From: Leptolyngbyaceae cyanobacterium CSU_1_3
GTDB lineage: Bacteria; Cyanobacteriota; Cyanobacteriia; Leptolyngbyales; Leptolyngbyaceae
Direction: 5' to 3'
Length of the DNA stretch: 51,761 nt
NCBI GenBank assembly: GCA_012034655.1
Contig: JAAUOZ010000010.1
Coordinates: forward strand, 1 to 51,761
Shown here: one piece after another, positions 34,929-43,587 of the stretch
How the letters are laid out: every line of letters begins with the position of its first letter
Position numbering within the stretch: position 1 is the stretch's first letter
Notes under the pieces: generated by a model
What the model saw: only the letters and a program-made list of their open reading frames with translations
What the model was told of the DNA's origin: nothing
Databases searched by the model: none
Position numbers and translations under genes: made by a program

Positions 34929-37160
34929 TTACCACGATCCTCTCATGTCTTCATAGTTAGGTGGTTGACCAGAGTCGTCTTGCTTGAAAGTTTTGGGCTT
35001 AACCCGCTCCATTTCGCTAGGGAGCCTGAGTTCGGGTTGCTCTCCCTCTGGAATCGACAATCCATAGGCGACGGCAAATCGATGAAACTCATGCTTGCTG
35101 ATGCCATTAGTTTCTAGATCTTTGGGAGATGGCAGCGATCGCCGCGTATACTCTGGAATTCCAGCATTCTTTTGTTGAAAGTCTTTGTGAGTCGAGATGA
35201 TTGTCTGCTCATAGAAAGCAATTTGTCCGCCGCCGCCGCCGATTAGAATCTCTAAAGGTTTCTCAAAACCTGGCCACGTCAACCTGAAACCATGCTCGCC
35301 ATATTTTTGGCTCCCATTGCAAACAACATTAGCAACCAGTCTTTGAATCTCTTTTCGAGCCATACTGGTTTGCACGCGATCGAAATAACGGGTTGAGGTT
35401 CCACAGACTGTGTTTTTGATATCTGTTTCTGCAACTCCTAATTCTTGTGCTAGCCGTTGAGAAAAGGCAGTGACACCCAAAGGATTGACTTTGCCAAAGA
35501 AGAAATCGACTTTCTTCTCGCCTGCCTCATTCCAGTATCGAAACGAGCTTCCGTCTAGCGTCCCATCCCCAACATCAAAGAGAATGTAGAAGCCTTCATC
35601 GACTTCACGAGAGTTGAGTAACGACCACACCTCAGCTGCAATTTCTGGAATCGCATGGCAATCGATCGTCGTCTCTTCCAGCTTTGCTCTCAGTGGTTTG
35701 ATACGATCACTCAAATTCTCGATCGTCATCCACTCAGTCTGAGGTTCATTACTCAATAACCAGGCGAGAGAGAGAACTTTTTGAAAGCGTTGAATGGCTG
35801 GAGAGTCACAATATTCCACAGGAACGCCAACGTTTGCAGTCCATCCAATCTTCTGGTTGATAAGTCGCTCTGATTTATTTTGACGAATCCAGGCTTGAGC
35901 GCGAATAATCACCCGACTTAAATAGTAGGCACAAAGATTTTCAACGGTTTCCTCATGACTCATTCCCGATAATTTTTCGAGCTGCCAGCTTCCTAAACCT
36001 TGAGGAAGATCAAAACTTGCCAGGCGCATTTTGATAAATTCCACCGTTGTCTGAACTTGGTTTATGTAAGGTTCCCACTCGGAAGCGGTTAGCCCAGTAA
36101 TCAATGTGCCGTCGGGCAAAATTCCAATTTTTGCTGGTAATAAAGCCTCTTCCAGACGAGTCACTTCGTCAGTGAAGGTGACGATCTCCGATCGATCTGT
36201 TGCCACATCTCGAAAGCAAACTTTTGTAAAACTCGTGCCAAAATCAATTCCCAAATTCAGCACCAAATCCTCTACGTCAAATTCTTGCCCCTCCGGAGGA
36301 AAAAGAATCGGAGTCTGCTCAAGTTCGAGTTTTGGGGTAGTCGGCACGTCTACAAATTCTGGTGCTGCCAGAGTTGGAAGCATCTCGATCGTAGGCAGTC
36401 GATTTTCGATTCCCCGATCCAAAGGTTCGCTGGTTTGTCGAGCTTCGATCGCCCTCAGTCGATCTTGAAGTTGAGCGATTTGTTCCGCAAGCCCAGGAAA
36501 TGCCTGTTGCAACGCCTCCAATCCATCCAGATTGAGAGTCGCCGCTTGTAGTTGTTGACGAATTGCCTGAATTTCTTGGGATAAGTTCTCTCGGACTTGA
36601 GAGAATTGTGCTTCTAACCCTGTCTGGCTCATCGTCGCCCCAGCCTGATGCTGCTGAATCGCCGTCAGCTGTGCATTGAGTTGAGATAATCGGGTCTGCA
36701 ATTGGCCCAGATCAGTCGAAGTTGCGTTTTGCGCTTGCTGCGTGGTCGTGAAGCGTTCTTGCAGTTGAGAAAGCTGCGATCGTAGTTCACTGAAATCGCT
36801 TGCTGTCTCATTTTGACTTTGCTTAGAGGTAATGAGTTGTTCGCTGAGGTGAGTAATGCGCTCCGTTAGACTTTGAGTAGTTTGAGTAGATTGTTCTAAA
36901 ACTTGTTGGTCGAGGTTTAACAGGCGTTGATCAATCTGAGCGATCGTTCCATTAAATCTCTGTTCTGTCTGCTGCTCAAAACGTCGCCGATTGACTAAGT
37001 TTAGACACAACGAGAGAGACATCGGAGCCGCTACGTACACAACTTGTTGCGATAGGGCCGAAGCGATAGCACCCACTACCGAAGCGACAGCCGAAGTATA
37101 TTCGATAACATGTAGGAGTCGCGATTGCTGGGTTCGTCGAGCGGAAAAAAGATTGCTCAT
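34929..37160 (-). CDS. Membrane-anchored coiled-coil protein with Hsp70/actin-like ATPase domain
   Basis: Residues ~18-60 hold one or two membrane segments (SAVASVVGAIASALSQQVVY, AAPMSLSLCLNLV). Residues ~65-260 form a long Gln-rich coiled coil. A Pro/Glu linker follows. Residues ~315-640 are an actin/Hsp70 ATPase: phosphate 1 LNLGIDFGTSFTKVCF, phosphate 2 YILFDVGDGTLDGSSFRY and adenosine LIGGGGGQIAFYEQ. The C-terminus is charged and disordered. I chose the ATG at 37158-37160, which puts the membrane segments near the start; a GTG at 37214 is possible. It abuts the helicase gene with no gap. It could sense a signal at the membrane and control the helicase. Hsp70-like with SNF2 is an uncommon pair. 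Confidence 0.85.
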   Translation of the reverse strand: MSNLFSARRTQQSRLLHVIEYTSAVASVVGAIASALSQQVVYVAAPMSLSLCLNLVNRRRFEQQTEQRFNGTIAQIDQRLLNLDQQVLEQSTQTTQSLTERITHLSEQLITSKQSQNETASDFSELRSQLSQLQERFTTTQQAQNATSTDLGQLQTRLSQLNAQLTAIQQHQAGATMSQTGLEAQFSQVRENLSQEIQAIRQQLQAATLNLDGLEALQQAFPGLAEQIAQLQDRLRAIEARQTSEPLDRGIENRLPTIEMLPTLAAPEFVDVPTTPKLELEQTPILFPPEGQEFDVEDLVLNLGIDFGTSFTKVCFRDVATDRSEIVTFTDEVTRLEEALLPAKIGILPDGTLITGLTASEWEPYINQVQTTVEFIKMRLASFDLPQGLGSWQLEKLSGMSHEETVENLCAYYLSRVIIRAQAWIRQNKSERLINQKIGWTANVGVPVEYCDSPAIQRFQKVLSLAWLLSNEPQTEWMTIENLSDRIKPLRAKLEETTIDCHAIPEIAAEVWSLLNSREVDEGFYILFDVGDGTLDGSSFRYWNEAGEKKVDFFFGKVNPLGVTAFSQRLAQELGVAETDIKNTVCGTSTRYFDRVQTSMARKEIQRLVANVVCNGSQKYGEHGFRLTWPGFEKPLEILIGGGGGQIAFYEQTIISTHKDFQQKNAGIPEYTRRSLPSPKDLETNGISKHEFHRFAVAYGLSIPEGEQPELRLPSEMERVKPKTFKQDDSGQPPNYEDMRGSW

Positions 37161-37541
37161 ACGACTGACTCTTGGAGAAGTAGTTGAGTAAGGAAGTTGC
37201 TCCCATACTGTCACATCATTTTCAGAACGTCAGAACAGACTGTAAACTGGTTCATCATTTGTTACCAAAAGCACCAAAATTTTACAGAGAGAATTAAAGA
37301 GTGTCTCGCGCATCTCTCTGAAAGACGTTAGTACTACAAATATTCCGTAGCAATCAGAAAATAAGGATGGACTGGCTCTGCCCAGGGGGTGTCTGAAAAG
37401 CATCAAAAGTTTCTTCGTTCCGAAAGTCACGGGTGGGATGAAACCGCAGCAACGGAGTTTTAAAACACCTCCTAGGGGGTTCAAAAAAATGACCGCCCTC
37501 CTCTGAGAACGATCACTGATTAATCAAACTGCATGGGTAGC
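37161..37541. other. Upstream region of the Hsp70-like/helicase pair
   Basis: About 330-380 bp without a supported gene, between the stop of the oxoamine synthase gene and this operon, all on the minus strand. A frame at 37230-37484 has no features. The promoter of the pair is expected here. I see no strong repeat. Confidence 0.4.
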
Positions 37542-38819
37542 CTAAGCGCTAATCGTTGGCTGATAAACCAGATCGCGCATCTTCACCATGCCTGTCACCA
37601 GGCGATCCATTTCTTCTTTGGTGTGCAGCGCATTCACCGTGATCCGAATTCGTGGCTTGGCGATAAACCAGATTGGCGACACCCAAACCCCAAAATCGAG
37701 CAGTTCTCTGGCGTACTCTTTAGGATTGATCTCTGGAGGCAACAAAACCGGAACAACGTTAGTTTCGCCGATCGCTGCAAAGTCGTTCGCCGCCAGCCGC
37801 GATCGTAGATAGCGAGTGCTCTCCTGCAAATCTCTGACGCGATCGGGTTGTTGCTTCACAATCCGAATGCTTTCTAAGGCGGCGGCCGTGGTCGGCGCAG
37901 GGAGAGAAATCGTTCCGATCGAGGTGGGTGACACATTCAAAAGCGGAATTAGCTCCGGCGCATGGGAGCTAATCGCCGCCCCTGCGGAGGCAGCAAACTT
38001 CGAGAACGTCGTCATGATCAAGGGGTTCACTCCCCGATCGATGGCATCTTGAGGCTTGAGATTGAAGTACTCGTAAATGCCGCGACCCGTTGCACCGATC
38101 GCCCCACTGGCATGAGCTTCATCCATCAGCAGCGTACTGTCGGGGTAGGCCTCCAGCACGTCTAACATTTGCGGCAAAGGAGCAATGTCACCATCCATCG
38201 AAAAGACGGCATCTGACACCACCATAATGCGATCGCCCGGTTGGGCATAGCGCTTCAGCTTTCTCGCCATATCTTCGATGTCACAGTGGCGATAGGCTCG
38301 CACTCGCACCCGTGGACTGTGCCCAAACATCTTGCCAGAGCGCGTTCCAGCATTAGCCAACGCCGTCACGATGCAGCCGTGGTTGAGCACATCAGTGAGA
38401 ATCAGCGTTTCGCGAGTGTTCTGAAACCCAGGCACAGGAATCGCCAGGTGGCAGAAGGCATCCATCAAGGCTTGCATTGCCATCCACGCATTCAGAAACA
38501 ATTGCGTGTGGGGCAGATGCTTGAAAGCAGAAATCTCGGTTTCTAGCTGACGGTGCAAATCAATGCGACCACTGAGCACCGACGTAGAACTATTGGAGGT
38601 TCCATACTGCAAGATTGAATCGATCGCCGCCTGCTTGACCGATGCTTCCTGGGTCAGCCCCAACACATCATTCGTACAAAAGGTGAGAACGGTACGACGT
38701 TTGCCCGTTTCAGCCTCTTCAATTTCGACAAAGTTTCCCTGGCGGCCGTGGCAGATATACTCGTCGGGGTCTAAACCGCTTTCGTACCAGCGCCGCACAT
38801 ACTCCTTGACAACTTGCAC
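37542..38819 (-). CDS. Alpha-oxoamine synthase (BioF-like, PLP-dependent)
   Basis: The 425-residue protein has NDVLGLTQEASVKQAAIDS, YGTSNSSTSVLSGRIDLHRQ, DVLNHGCIVTALANAG, the PLP motif TLLMDEAHASGAIGATGRG and the Schiff-base lysine in TTFSKFAASAGA. These are the blocks of BioF/KBL/SPT enzymes, which condense an amino acid with an acyl-CoA or acyl-ACP. It could be the 7-keto-8-aminopelargonate synthase of biotin synthesis or a sphingolipid-type enzyme; nothing in the window decides. The GTG start is preceded by GAGGAGC. No other biotin genes are near. Confidence 0.85.
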   Translation of the reverse strand: MQVVKEYVRRWYESGLDPDEYICHGRQGNFVEIEEAETGKRRTVLTFCTNDVLGLTQEASVKQAAIDSILQYGTSNSSTSVLSGRIDLHRQLETEISAFKHLPHTQLFLNAWMAMQALMDAFCHLAIPVPGFQNTRETLILTDVLNHGCIVTALANAGTRSGKMFGHSPRVRVRAYRHCDIEDMARKLKRYAQPGDRIMVVSDAVFSMDGDIAPLPQMLDVLEAYPDSTLLMDEAHASGAIGATGRGIYEYFNLKPQDAIDRGVNPLIMTTFSKFAASAGAAISSHAPELIPLLNVSPTSIGTISLPAPTTAAALESIRIVKQQPDRVRDLQESTRYLRSRLAANDFAAIGETNVVPVLLPPEINPKEYARELLDFGVWVSPIWFIAKPRIRITVNALHTKEEMDRLVTGMVKMRDLVYQPTISA

Positions 38820-39035
38820 AGTAAGCTCCTCTCACCTTTTTCTAGATCGCGATTCCTCTGAAACCTGAGTCAAATCGATCGCTCTGACTCACCAGTATAT
38901 TTGCCTAACGAAGAATTTCGCCAGCTAACCAGATACCAATCTGAATATTAGAAACATGGGTTTGATCGTCAATTATTCTGAATACAGCTTATCAGCAAGC
39001 ACTCGAAGTAAGGGGATAGAAACCAATGATTCATC

Positions 39036-39108
39036 AAAAAAGACCGCCTGTGATTCATACCAAGTCACGAGTCTAGGCTATGGCTATGAATTTTAAGGAC
39101 GGTCTTTT
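39036..39108 (-). terminator. Long hairpin downstream of the 295-residue hypothetical gene
   Basis: AAAAGACCGCC (39037-39047) pairs with GGACGGTCTTTT (39097-39108), one mismatch or bulge; an inner pair TGATTCATA / TATGAATTT lies within. On the minus strand the structure ends in a T-run (GGTCTTTTTTGATG), so it fits an intrinsic terminator 26 bp after the gene stop. The rest of 38820-39134 shows nothing else. Confidence 0.65.
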
Positions 39109-39134
39109 GGGGCATTTAGTTTCAGTGGGGATTG

Positions 39135-40022
39135 CTAAATTTCGGCGACGGCGCGCTCAATCAGGCGACGGGCGAGGGTTTGCGTTCCGGTATGCGTGTA
39201 GTATTTGACCGCTACATCCAAAAAAGCGCCCACATAGTCGAGTTTGTCGGCCGAGATATCGACGAACCCTTTGACGTTGTTGAGTAAGCTTTGTTGAGTC
39301 AGATTGCGCGACCCGACAAAGTCGCCCATCCAGCCCTTGACCGAATCGAAGCTCTGCGTGATGAAGCCCAACTGCCCAGCGGGGTTGCCTCCAGGAATGA
39401 GAGCACTCACACTCTTGAAGGTCTGGTTTTTTTCTAGCTCGTCGGGGCTGGCTTGGCTGATGGTCGAAAGCCCCATGTTGATGAAGTCTGGGCCTAAAGG
39501 GATGATGCCATCAAAGCAGACGAGGGCCGCCATCCGCATCAAGGATTCACCGCCATAGTCGCCTAGCGCTGCCAAAAAGTCGCCAATGCTGTCGCCAGGA
39601 ATGCCGTTAATTTGGCAGAATGCTACCAATTCTACGACCAGTTTGACGCACAAATCGAGGCTTTGGGCTTTTTCGGGTTTGGGAGTCAGGTTGCTCAGAA
39701 AGCCCAAAAATGAGATGTCTTGACCAATCTTGTTGGCCATTGCTGCTGCGCCCAAGGCTCCGGCGGCGTTATCTACCGTTTGGTAGAGCCACATGGCGCG
39801 CTGGTAGCCCTGAGATTCGTCGTTGTAGAGGTAGACGGCCCGATCGCCGATCGCCTGCACCATCGCTTCATCGGTTTCACCCGTCACCGTGCGAATAGTG
39901 TTGGTGAAACCCGTCAAGTTTTGCCACTGCCCTGGGATCACAAAGTCCAGAGAGTTAAGCGCCATGATTGTCGTGCCGCCTGTCGGCAGTTCGTCAACCA
40001 ATTCAAAAATGGGTTTACTCAT
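39135..40022 (-). CDS. Conserved cyanobacterial hypothetical protein
   Basis: The 295-residue protein starts ATG (MSKPIFELVDELPTGGTTIM), has no signal peptide, and is mixed helical with Gly/Ala-rich parts (TVDNAAGALGAAAMANKIG) and DISADKLDYVGAFLDVAV near the end. No catalytic motif or domain is recognised. It has its own likely terminator and sits alone between the oxoamine synthase and a lipoprotein gene. Function is unknown. Confidence 0.75.
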   Translation of the reverse strand: MSKPIFELVDELPTGGTTIMALNSLDFVIPGQWQNLTGFTNTIRTVTGETDEAMVQAIGDRAVYLYNDESQGYQRAMWLYQTVDNAAGALGAAAMANKIGQDISFLGFLSNLTPKPEKAQSLDLCVKLVVELVAFCQINGIPGDSIGDFLAALGDYGGESLMRMAALVCFDGIIPLGPDFINMGLSTISQASPDELEKNQTFKSVSALIPGGNPAGQLGFITQSFDSVKGWMGDFVGSRNLTQQSLLNNVKGFVDISADKLDYVGAFLDVAVKYYTHTGTQTLARRLIERAVAEI

Positions 40023-40111
40023 GAAAAATCCTGGTAATGGGTTGTGCTGAGGTTTGCATCTGACTCATGGTTTGGCTGTTTAGGTCAGGCGAGAGGCTCG
40101 ACCCACGAGGT

Positions 40112-40243
40112 TTAGGAGCGTGGATTCAATCATTCCGCCCACTGCAAGGTGGTCTCGCCCTCACCCCAGCCCTCTCCCAACTTAGGAGAAGGGGTGAGGG
40201 GAGGAGGGCGAAGACTCGGCATTCATAAATCCACATTCCTTAG
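40112..40243. mobile_element. TIR-type dispersed element, copy C (132 bp)
   Basis: The left end TTAGGAGCGTGGATTC (40112-40127) and the right end AATCCACATTCCTTAG (40228-40243) are inverted repeats. The interior (gccctcaccccagccctctc, cttaggagaaggggtgaggg) is like copies B and D in reverse orientation. The stop codon TAA of the lipoprotein gene (40240-40242) lies in the right end. Confidence 0.75.
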
Positions 40244-40773
40244 TTCAGCTTTTCCAGCCCTCTGAGGTCAAATTTTTGGAGCCAGGCTTGGCGATCGGCT
40301 TTGTCAAATGTGGGGTCTTTTGAGATCACTTTGATTTGATACTTGCCTACGAGCAAGCCAGTTTGGGTCGTTCCTTGCTCAACGGTGGGGTAGCCTGCTA
40401 CTTTCTCAGTGGCGCTTTTGTATTTGGCTGCGGCCGCCGGAAGGCTTGTGGTGTCGGAGATTGCCAGCAGGGCGACATCTTTGCCCCCTTGCTTGAGTTT
40501 GGCCTCTGCGAAGCCTTTTTTCTCTTGGGTAAAGACGCGCTCAAAGCCTCCACCCGGACGAGGAAAAAGTTTGTTGAACTCGCTACCCTGGGTAGCATCT
40601 TTGGCAACGGCTGTTACTCCGCGTTGGCTGCTGTCTTGCTGGGCTTGAGCAAATTGAGATGGGGTTTTGGGTTGGCAGCCCGTGACGAGTAAAACGACGC
40701 AGAGCAGCAGGGCGATCGCGCCTCTGTGCCAATTCTTGTGCCAACCTGGGGAAGTCATTGCGTTGATTCTCAT
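40240..40773 (-). CDS. Small conserved lipoprotein
   Basis: The frame starts at the ATG of MRINAMTSPGWHKNWHR (40771-40773); the frame is open further up to 40827. The signal has AIALLLCVVLLVTGC, with the lipobox LVTGC. The mature part (GFERVFTQEKKGFAEAKLKQ, DVALLAISDTTSLPAAAAKY) is a compact alpha/beta domain; I recognise no family but similar lipoproteins are common in cyanobacteria. The stop TAA lies inside repeat copy C. It would be anchored on the outer face of the cytoplasmic membrane. Confidence 0.8.
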   Translation of the reverse strand: MRINAMTSPGWHKNWHRGAIALLLCVVLLVTGCQPKTPSQFAQAQQDSSQRGVTAVAKDATQGSEFNKLFPRPGGGFERVFTQEKKGFAEAKLKQGGKDVALLAISDTTSLPAAAAKYKSATEKVAGYPTVEQGTTQTGLLVGKYQIKVISKDPTFDKADRQAWLQKFDLRGLEKLN

Positions 40774-40927
40774 AGGGCTAAGAAGAGAAGAGGGTGCTAA
40801 TGTGAATCGCACATCAATGGAGCGCAAAGAACATCCATTCTGTACTTCTGTAATTTAATGCGATCGCGCTTCGATGAAGCGATCGGGAAGACTACATTTT
40901 GCAACGATTAGAGAAGAATGTTGCAGT

Positions 40928-42028
40928 TTATGGTGCTGAAACCTCTGGATAAACCGATTTTGGGGTCTGCTGGGAAGGGTTTTGCGATCGCACAAAGGTT
41001 TCATACTGCCGCAAAATTAGCCGTTGGACGGCGATAATGGCTGGGTTGACCTCGACATAGCGACGCTGCGGATCTTTGAGGTAGTTTTCTTGTTCGCTTT
41101 CGATCATTTCCATGTCCTGCCTCAGAAAGCGCAGAAACAGCAGGTGAATAATTACCGGCTGCAAAACTGGACGCAAGAGATTAACCAGGGGGCGAGGCAG
41201 CCGTATTTTGAGAAACATAAAAGTAAACGATCGACTGGCGTGGGGGGCGATCGGCAGCCGCATCAGATACAGTGACGAAATCCCTTGCAGGTTATTCACA
41301 TAGTTGGGGTAGCGATAATCGACGGAGATGGTTTGAGTCGTGACACGATCGCCGACTTCGCTTAGCCCCAGAAATTTTGTAATCGGGCCCTGATAAGAAA
41401 CCTGGTAGTCTGCTGTCACTGAGTCTTCGGTTTCGCGCAGTTTTAGCAGCACGGGGTCAAACCAGCCTTGCAAATTTTTGTGTAGATAGCCATGAAACAC
41501 ATCCATTGTGTTTTCGTTGCAGATTGAGAAGTGTGCGTTGAAGTGAGCACCTACTGGAATCAGCAACCAGTCTGGGTCGTCGTATTCTGGCATAGTGGGC
41601 AACGGTTGGGTCGCTGCCAGGGTGGGGTCGCCCGGAAACAACCAGATCAGTCCATATTGTTCTTGCACCGGAAAGCTGCGAAGCTGGGCACAGGGTAGCT
41701 TTTGACTTGAGTTCCAGTAAGGGATGCCAATACATTCGCCTTTACTATTAAACTCCCAGCCGTGGTAGCCACAGACGATCGTGTCTCCCTTGACTTGCCC
41801 TTTGTCGATCGCGACACCCTTATGAGGACAGACATTCTCGACGGCATGGACTTGGTTTTGGCTATCGCGGTAGAGGGCGATCGCTTGTTGCCAGATCATG
41901 ACAGACAAAATTTTTTTGGGTTTAAGGTCTTTGGCCCATGCAACTGCATACCAGTGATTGCCATTGATGCCGACTTCCCGCACATGATTGCGAACTGTCT
42001 GACCTGTTAAAGTCGTTGCCAGTTCCAT
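40928..42028 (-). CDS. Rieske [2Fe-2S] mononuclear-iron oxygenase, PAO-like
   Basis: The 366-residue protein has the Rieske motif CPHKG ... CGYHGWEF (C-x-H and C-x2-H) at ~68-90 and the mononuclear iron motif in NENTMDVFHGYLH (Asp, then two His) at ~176-188. Near the C-terminus a hydrophobic stretch (PLVNLLRPVLQPVIIHLLFL) could sit in the membrane, as in pheophorbide a oxygenase and related enzymes. It oxygenates an aromatic or tetrapyrrole-like substrate with electrons from ferredoxin; the substrate is not known. It starts at ATG 42028. Confidence 0.9.
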   Translation of the reverse strand: MELATTLTGQTVRNHVREVGINGNHWYAVAWAKDLKPKKILSVMIWQQAIALYRDSQNQVHAVENVCPHKGVAIDKGQVKGDTIVCGYHGWEFNSKGECIGIPYWNSSQKLPCAQLRSFPVQEQYGLIWLFPGDPTLAATQPLPTMPEYDDPDWLLIPVGAHFNAHFSICNENTMDVFHGYLHKNLQGWFDPVLLKLRETEDSVTADYQVSYQGPITKFLGLSEVGDRVTTQTISVDYRYPNYVNNLQGISSLYLMRLPIAPHASRSFTFMFLKIRLPRPLVNLLRPVLQPVIIHLLFLRFLRQDMEMIESEQENYLKDPQRRYVEVNPAIIAVQRLILRQYETFVRSQNPSQQTPKSVYPEVSAP

Positions 42029-42339
42029 AGCTCGCTCACTCCTTATGGTTTGGTTGTGAATATTATCACTGATTAAAAATAGGGAGGCGAGGGGGCACGA
42101 TCGTCTGTAGGTTGGGCATTGAGCCGCATAAAATCAAGATCTCCGACTGGTGCGATCGAGCTATCAGAGACACGCGGATCAATCGTTGATGAAGTCACTG
42201 AGCTTGAGGGCTAACCTCCGACTTCGGATCAACCCTTGACTGACGTGAATTGAGAAGCGAAGAATCTGTTGTTTGCAAGTGCAGAAACGAACCATCCTTT
42301 CTCTTAGAATTTTGGCTATGCCTTGCAGCAGCAGCGAAA
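42029..42339. other. Intergenic region before copy D
   Basis: No supported gene. A minus frame at 42179-42382 runs into copy D and has no features. It may carry the promoter of the Rieske gene at its left edge. Confidence 0.35.
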
Positions 42340-42512
42340 TTAGGAATGTGGATTGATCAATGCCGGAGATCTTCGCCCTCATCCCCTAACCCTTCTCCCA
42401 ACTTGGGAGCAGGAGAACCGGACTCCTGCGCCCTCTCCCAACTTGGGAGAGGGCTGGGGTGAGGGCAAGACCACCTTGCAGTGGACGGAATGATTGCATC
42501 CACGTTCCTTAG
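42340..42512. mobile_element. TIR-type dispersed element, copy D (173 bp)
   Basis: Left end TTAGGAATGTGGATTGATCA (42340-42359), right end CATCCACGTTCCTTAG (42497-42512). It is the closest relative of copy B (14560) and carries two nested CCCAACTTGGGAG-type hairpins. After it comes a 14 bp tandem unit (CTCTCCCCCTAGCT, about two copies, 42529-42560). The sequence just right of it (GAACTTCTGCGCGAATACTC) resembles 1078-1099 next to copy A. Confidence 0.75.
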
Positions 42513-42611
42513 AACTTCTGCGCGAATACTCTCCCCCTAGCTCTCTCCCCCTAGCTCTCTCCCCAACGAGAGGGAATAAGTGCGCCGTATCTCCAACCCA
42601 GCGTCTGAACT

Positions 42612-43468
42612 ATGCCCCAACCTTCTGCCCCATTGCCCCCTTTTCTGATTCTCGATCGTCTTCTGCAAGACTGGCTCATCGAAGATGTGGGCCGCGGCGA
42701 TCGCACCACCAAAGCCTTTTTGCCTCTGCAAGCCACCAGGCGGTTTGGATCGCTAAAGAAGACGGAGTTATTGCGGGGTTGCCGATCGCTGCCAGGGTGT
42801 TTCACCTATTAGATCAGTCGGTGATTTTCAACCCGTTAGTGTCAGAAGGGGAAGCCTGCTGCACAGGGCAGATAATCGCCGAGCTTCGTGGCTCAAACGC
42901 TCTGCTGACCGGAGAGCGTGTCGCGCTCAATCTAGCCATGCCCCTGAGTGGAATTGCCACACTGACGCGCAAATATGTCGAGCAAATTGCCGATCTTCCG
43001 GCTCGGTTGGTCGATACGCGAAAAACTACGCCAGGGCTGCGACTTCTAGAAAAATATGCGACTCAAGTTGGAGGGGCGACAAACCACCGCTTTGGCTTGG
43101 ATGATGCCGTGATGATCAAAGACAATCACATTGCGGCGGCAGGTGGCATTGCAGCGGCGATCGCCCAGGTTCGGGCCCACATTCCCTACCCGTTGACGAT
43201 TGAAGTGGAGACAGAATCGATCGCTCAAGTGGCAGAAGCATTGCAGCACGGAGCAGACATTATTATGTTAGACAACATGCCCCTGAATGCCATGCGCGAT
43301 GCCGTCCACAAGATTCGCCAAACCAACCCGCGCATCAAAATCGAGGCTTCAGGAAATGTGACGATCGACACCATTCGAGCGATCGCAAAGACGGGTGTAG
43401 ACTTTATCTCTAGCAGTGCCCCGATCACGCGATCGACATGGCTCGACCTGAGTATGCGGTTTTCTTAG
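42612..43468 (+). CDS. nadC: Nicotinate-nucleotide pyrophosphorylase (carboxylating), frameshift at 42717-42721
   Basis: The start frame (ATG 42612) gives PPFLILDRLLQDWLIEDVGR, GDRTTKAF. The rest is in another frame: AVWIAKEDGVIAGLPIAARV, LVDTRKTTPGLRLLEKYA, HRFGLDDAVMIKDNHIAAAG and IIMLDNMPL. Adding one T to TTTTT at 42717-42721 makes it continuous (GDRTTKAFFASASHQAVWIA). The protein then has 285 residues, normal for NadC, which makes nicotinate mononucleotide from quinolinate and PRPP in NAD synthesis. It would be essential without salvage, so a sequencing error is the most likely cause. The TAG stop is in the left end of copy E. The open frame from 42494 begins in copy D and is not the true start. 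Confidence 0.93.
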
Positions 43469-43568
43469 GATTGTGGATTCAATAACCTGTGGGGCGGGTG
43501 TCTTACCCGTTCAGACAGGCAAGATGCCCGTCCCACAAGAATTGCAGTTTATTAAATCCACGTTTTAG
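43464..43568. mobile_element. TIR-type dispersed element, copy E (105 bp)
   Basis: Left end CTTAGGATTGTGGATT (43464-43479), right end AATCCACGTTTTAG (43555-43568). The interior (gggcgggtgtcttacccgtt, aggcaagatgcccgtcccac) is the same sequence as in copy A and contains a small hairpin. The nadC stop lies in the left end. Confidence 0.75.
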
Positions 43569-43587
43569 GTAATTTTAAGAACCTGGC

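Noticed and set aside
42494-42611. Upstream start of nadC in the open frame from 42494
   Set aside because: It begins with TTG inside repeat copy D, in the wrong phase before the frameshift; the N-terminal family residues begin at the ATG at 42612.
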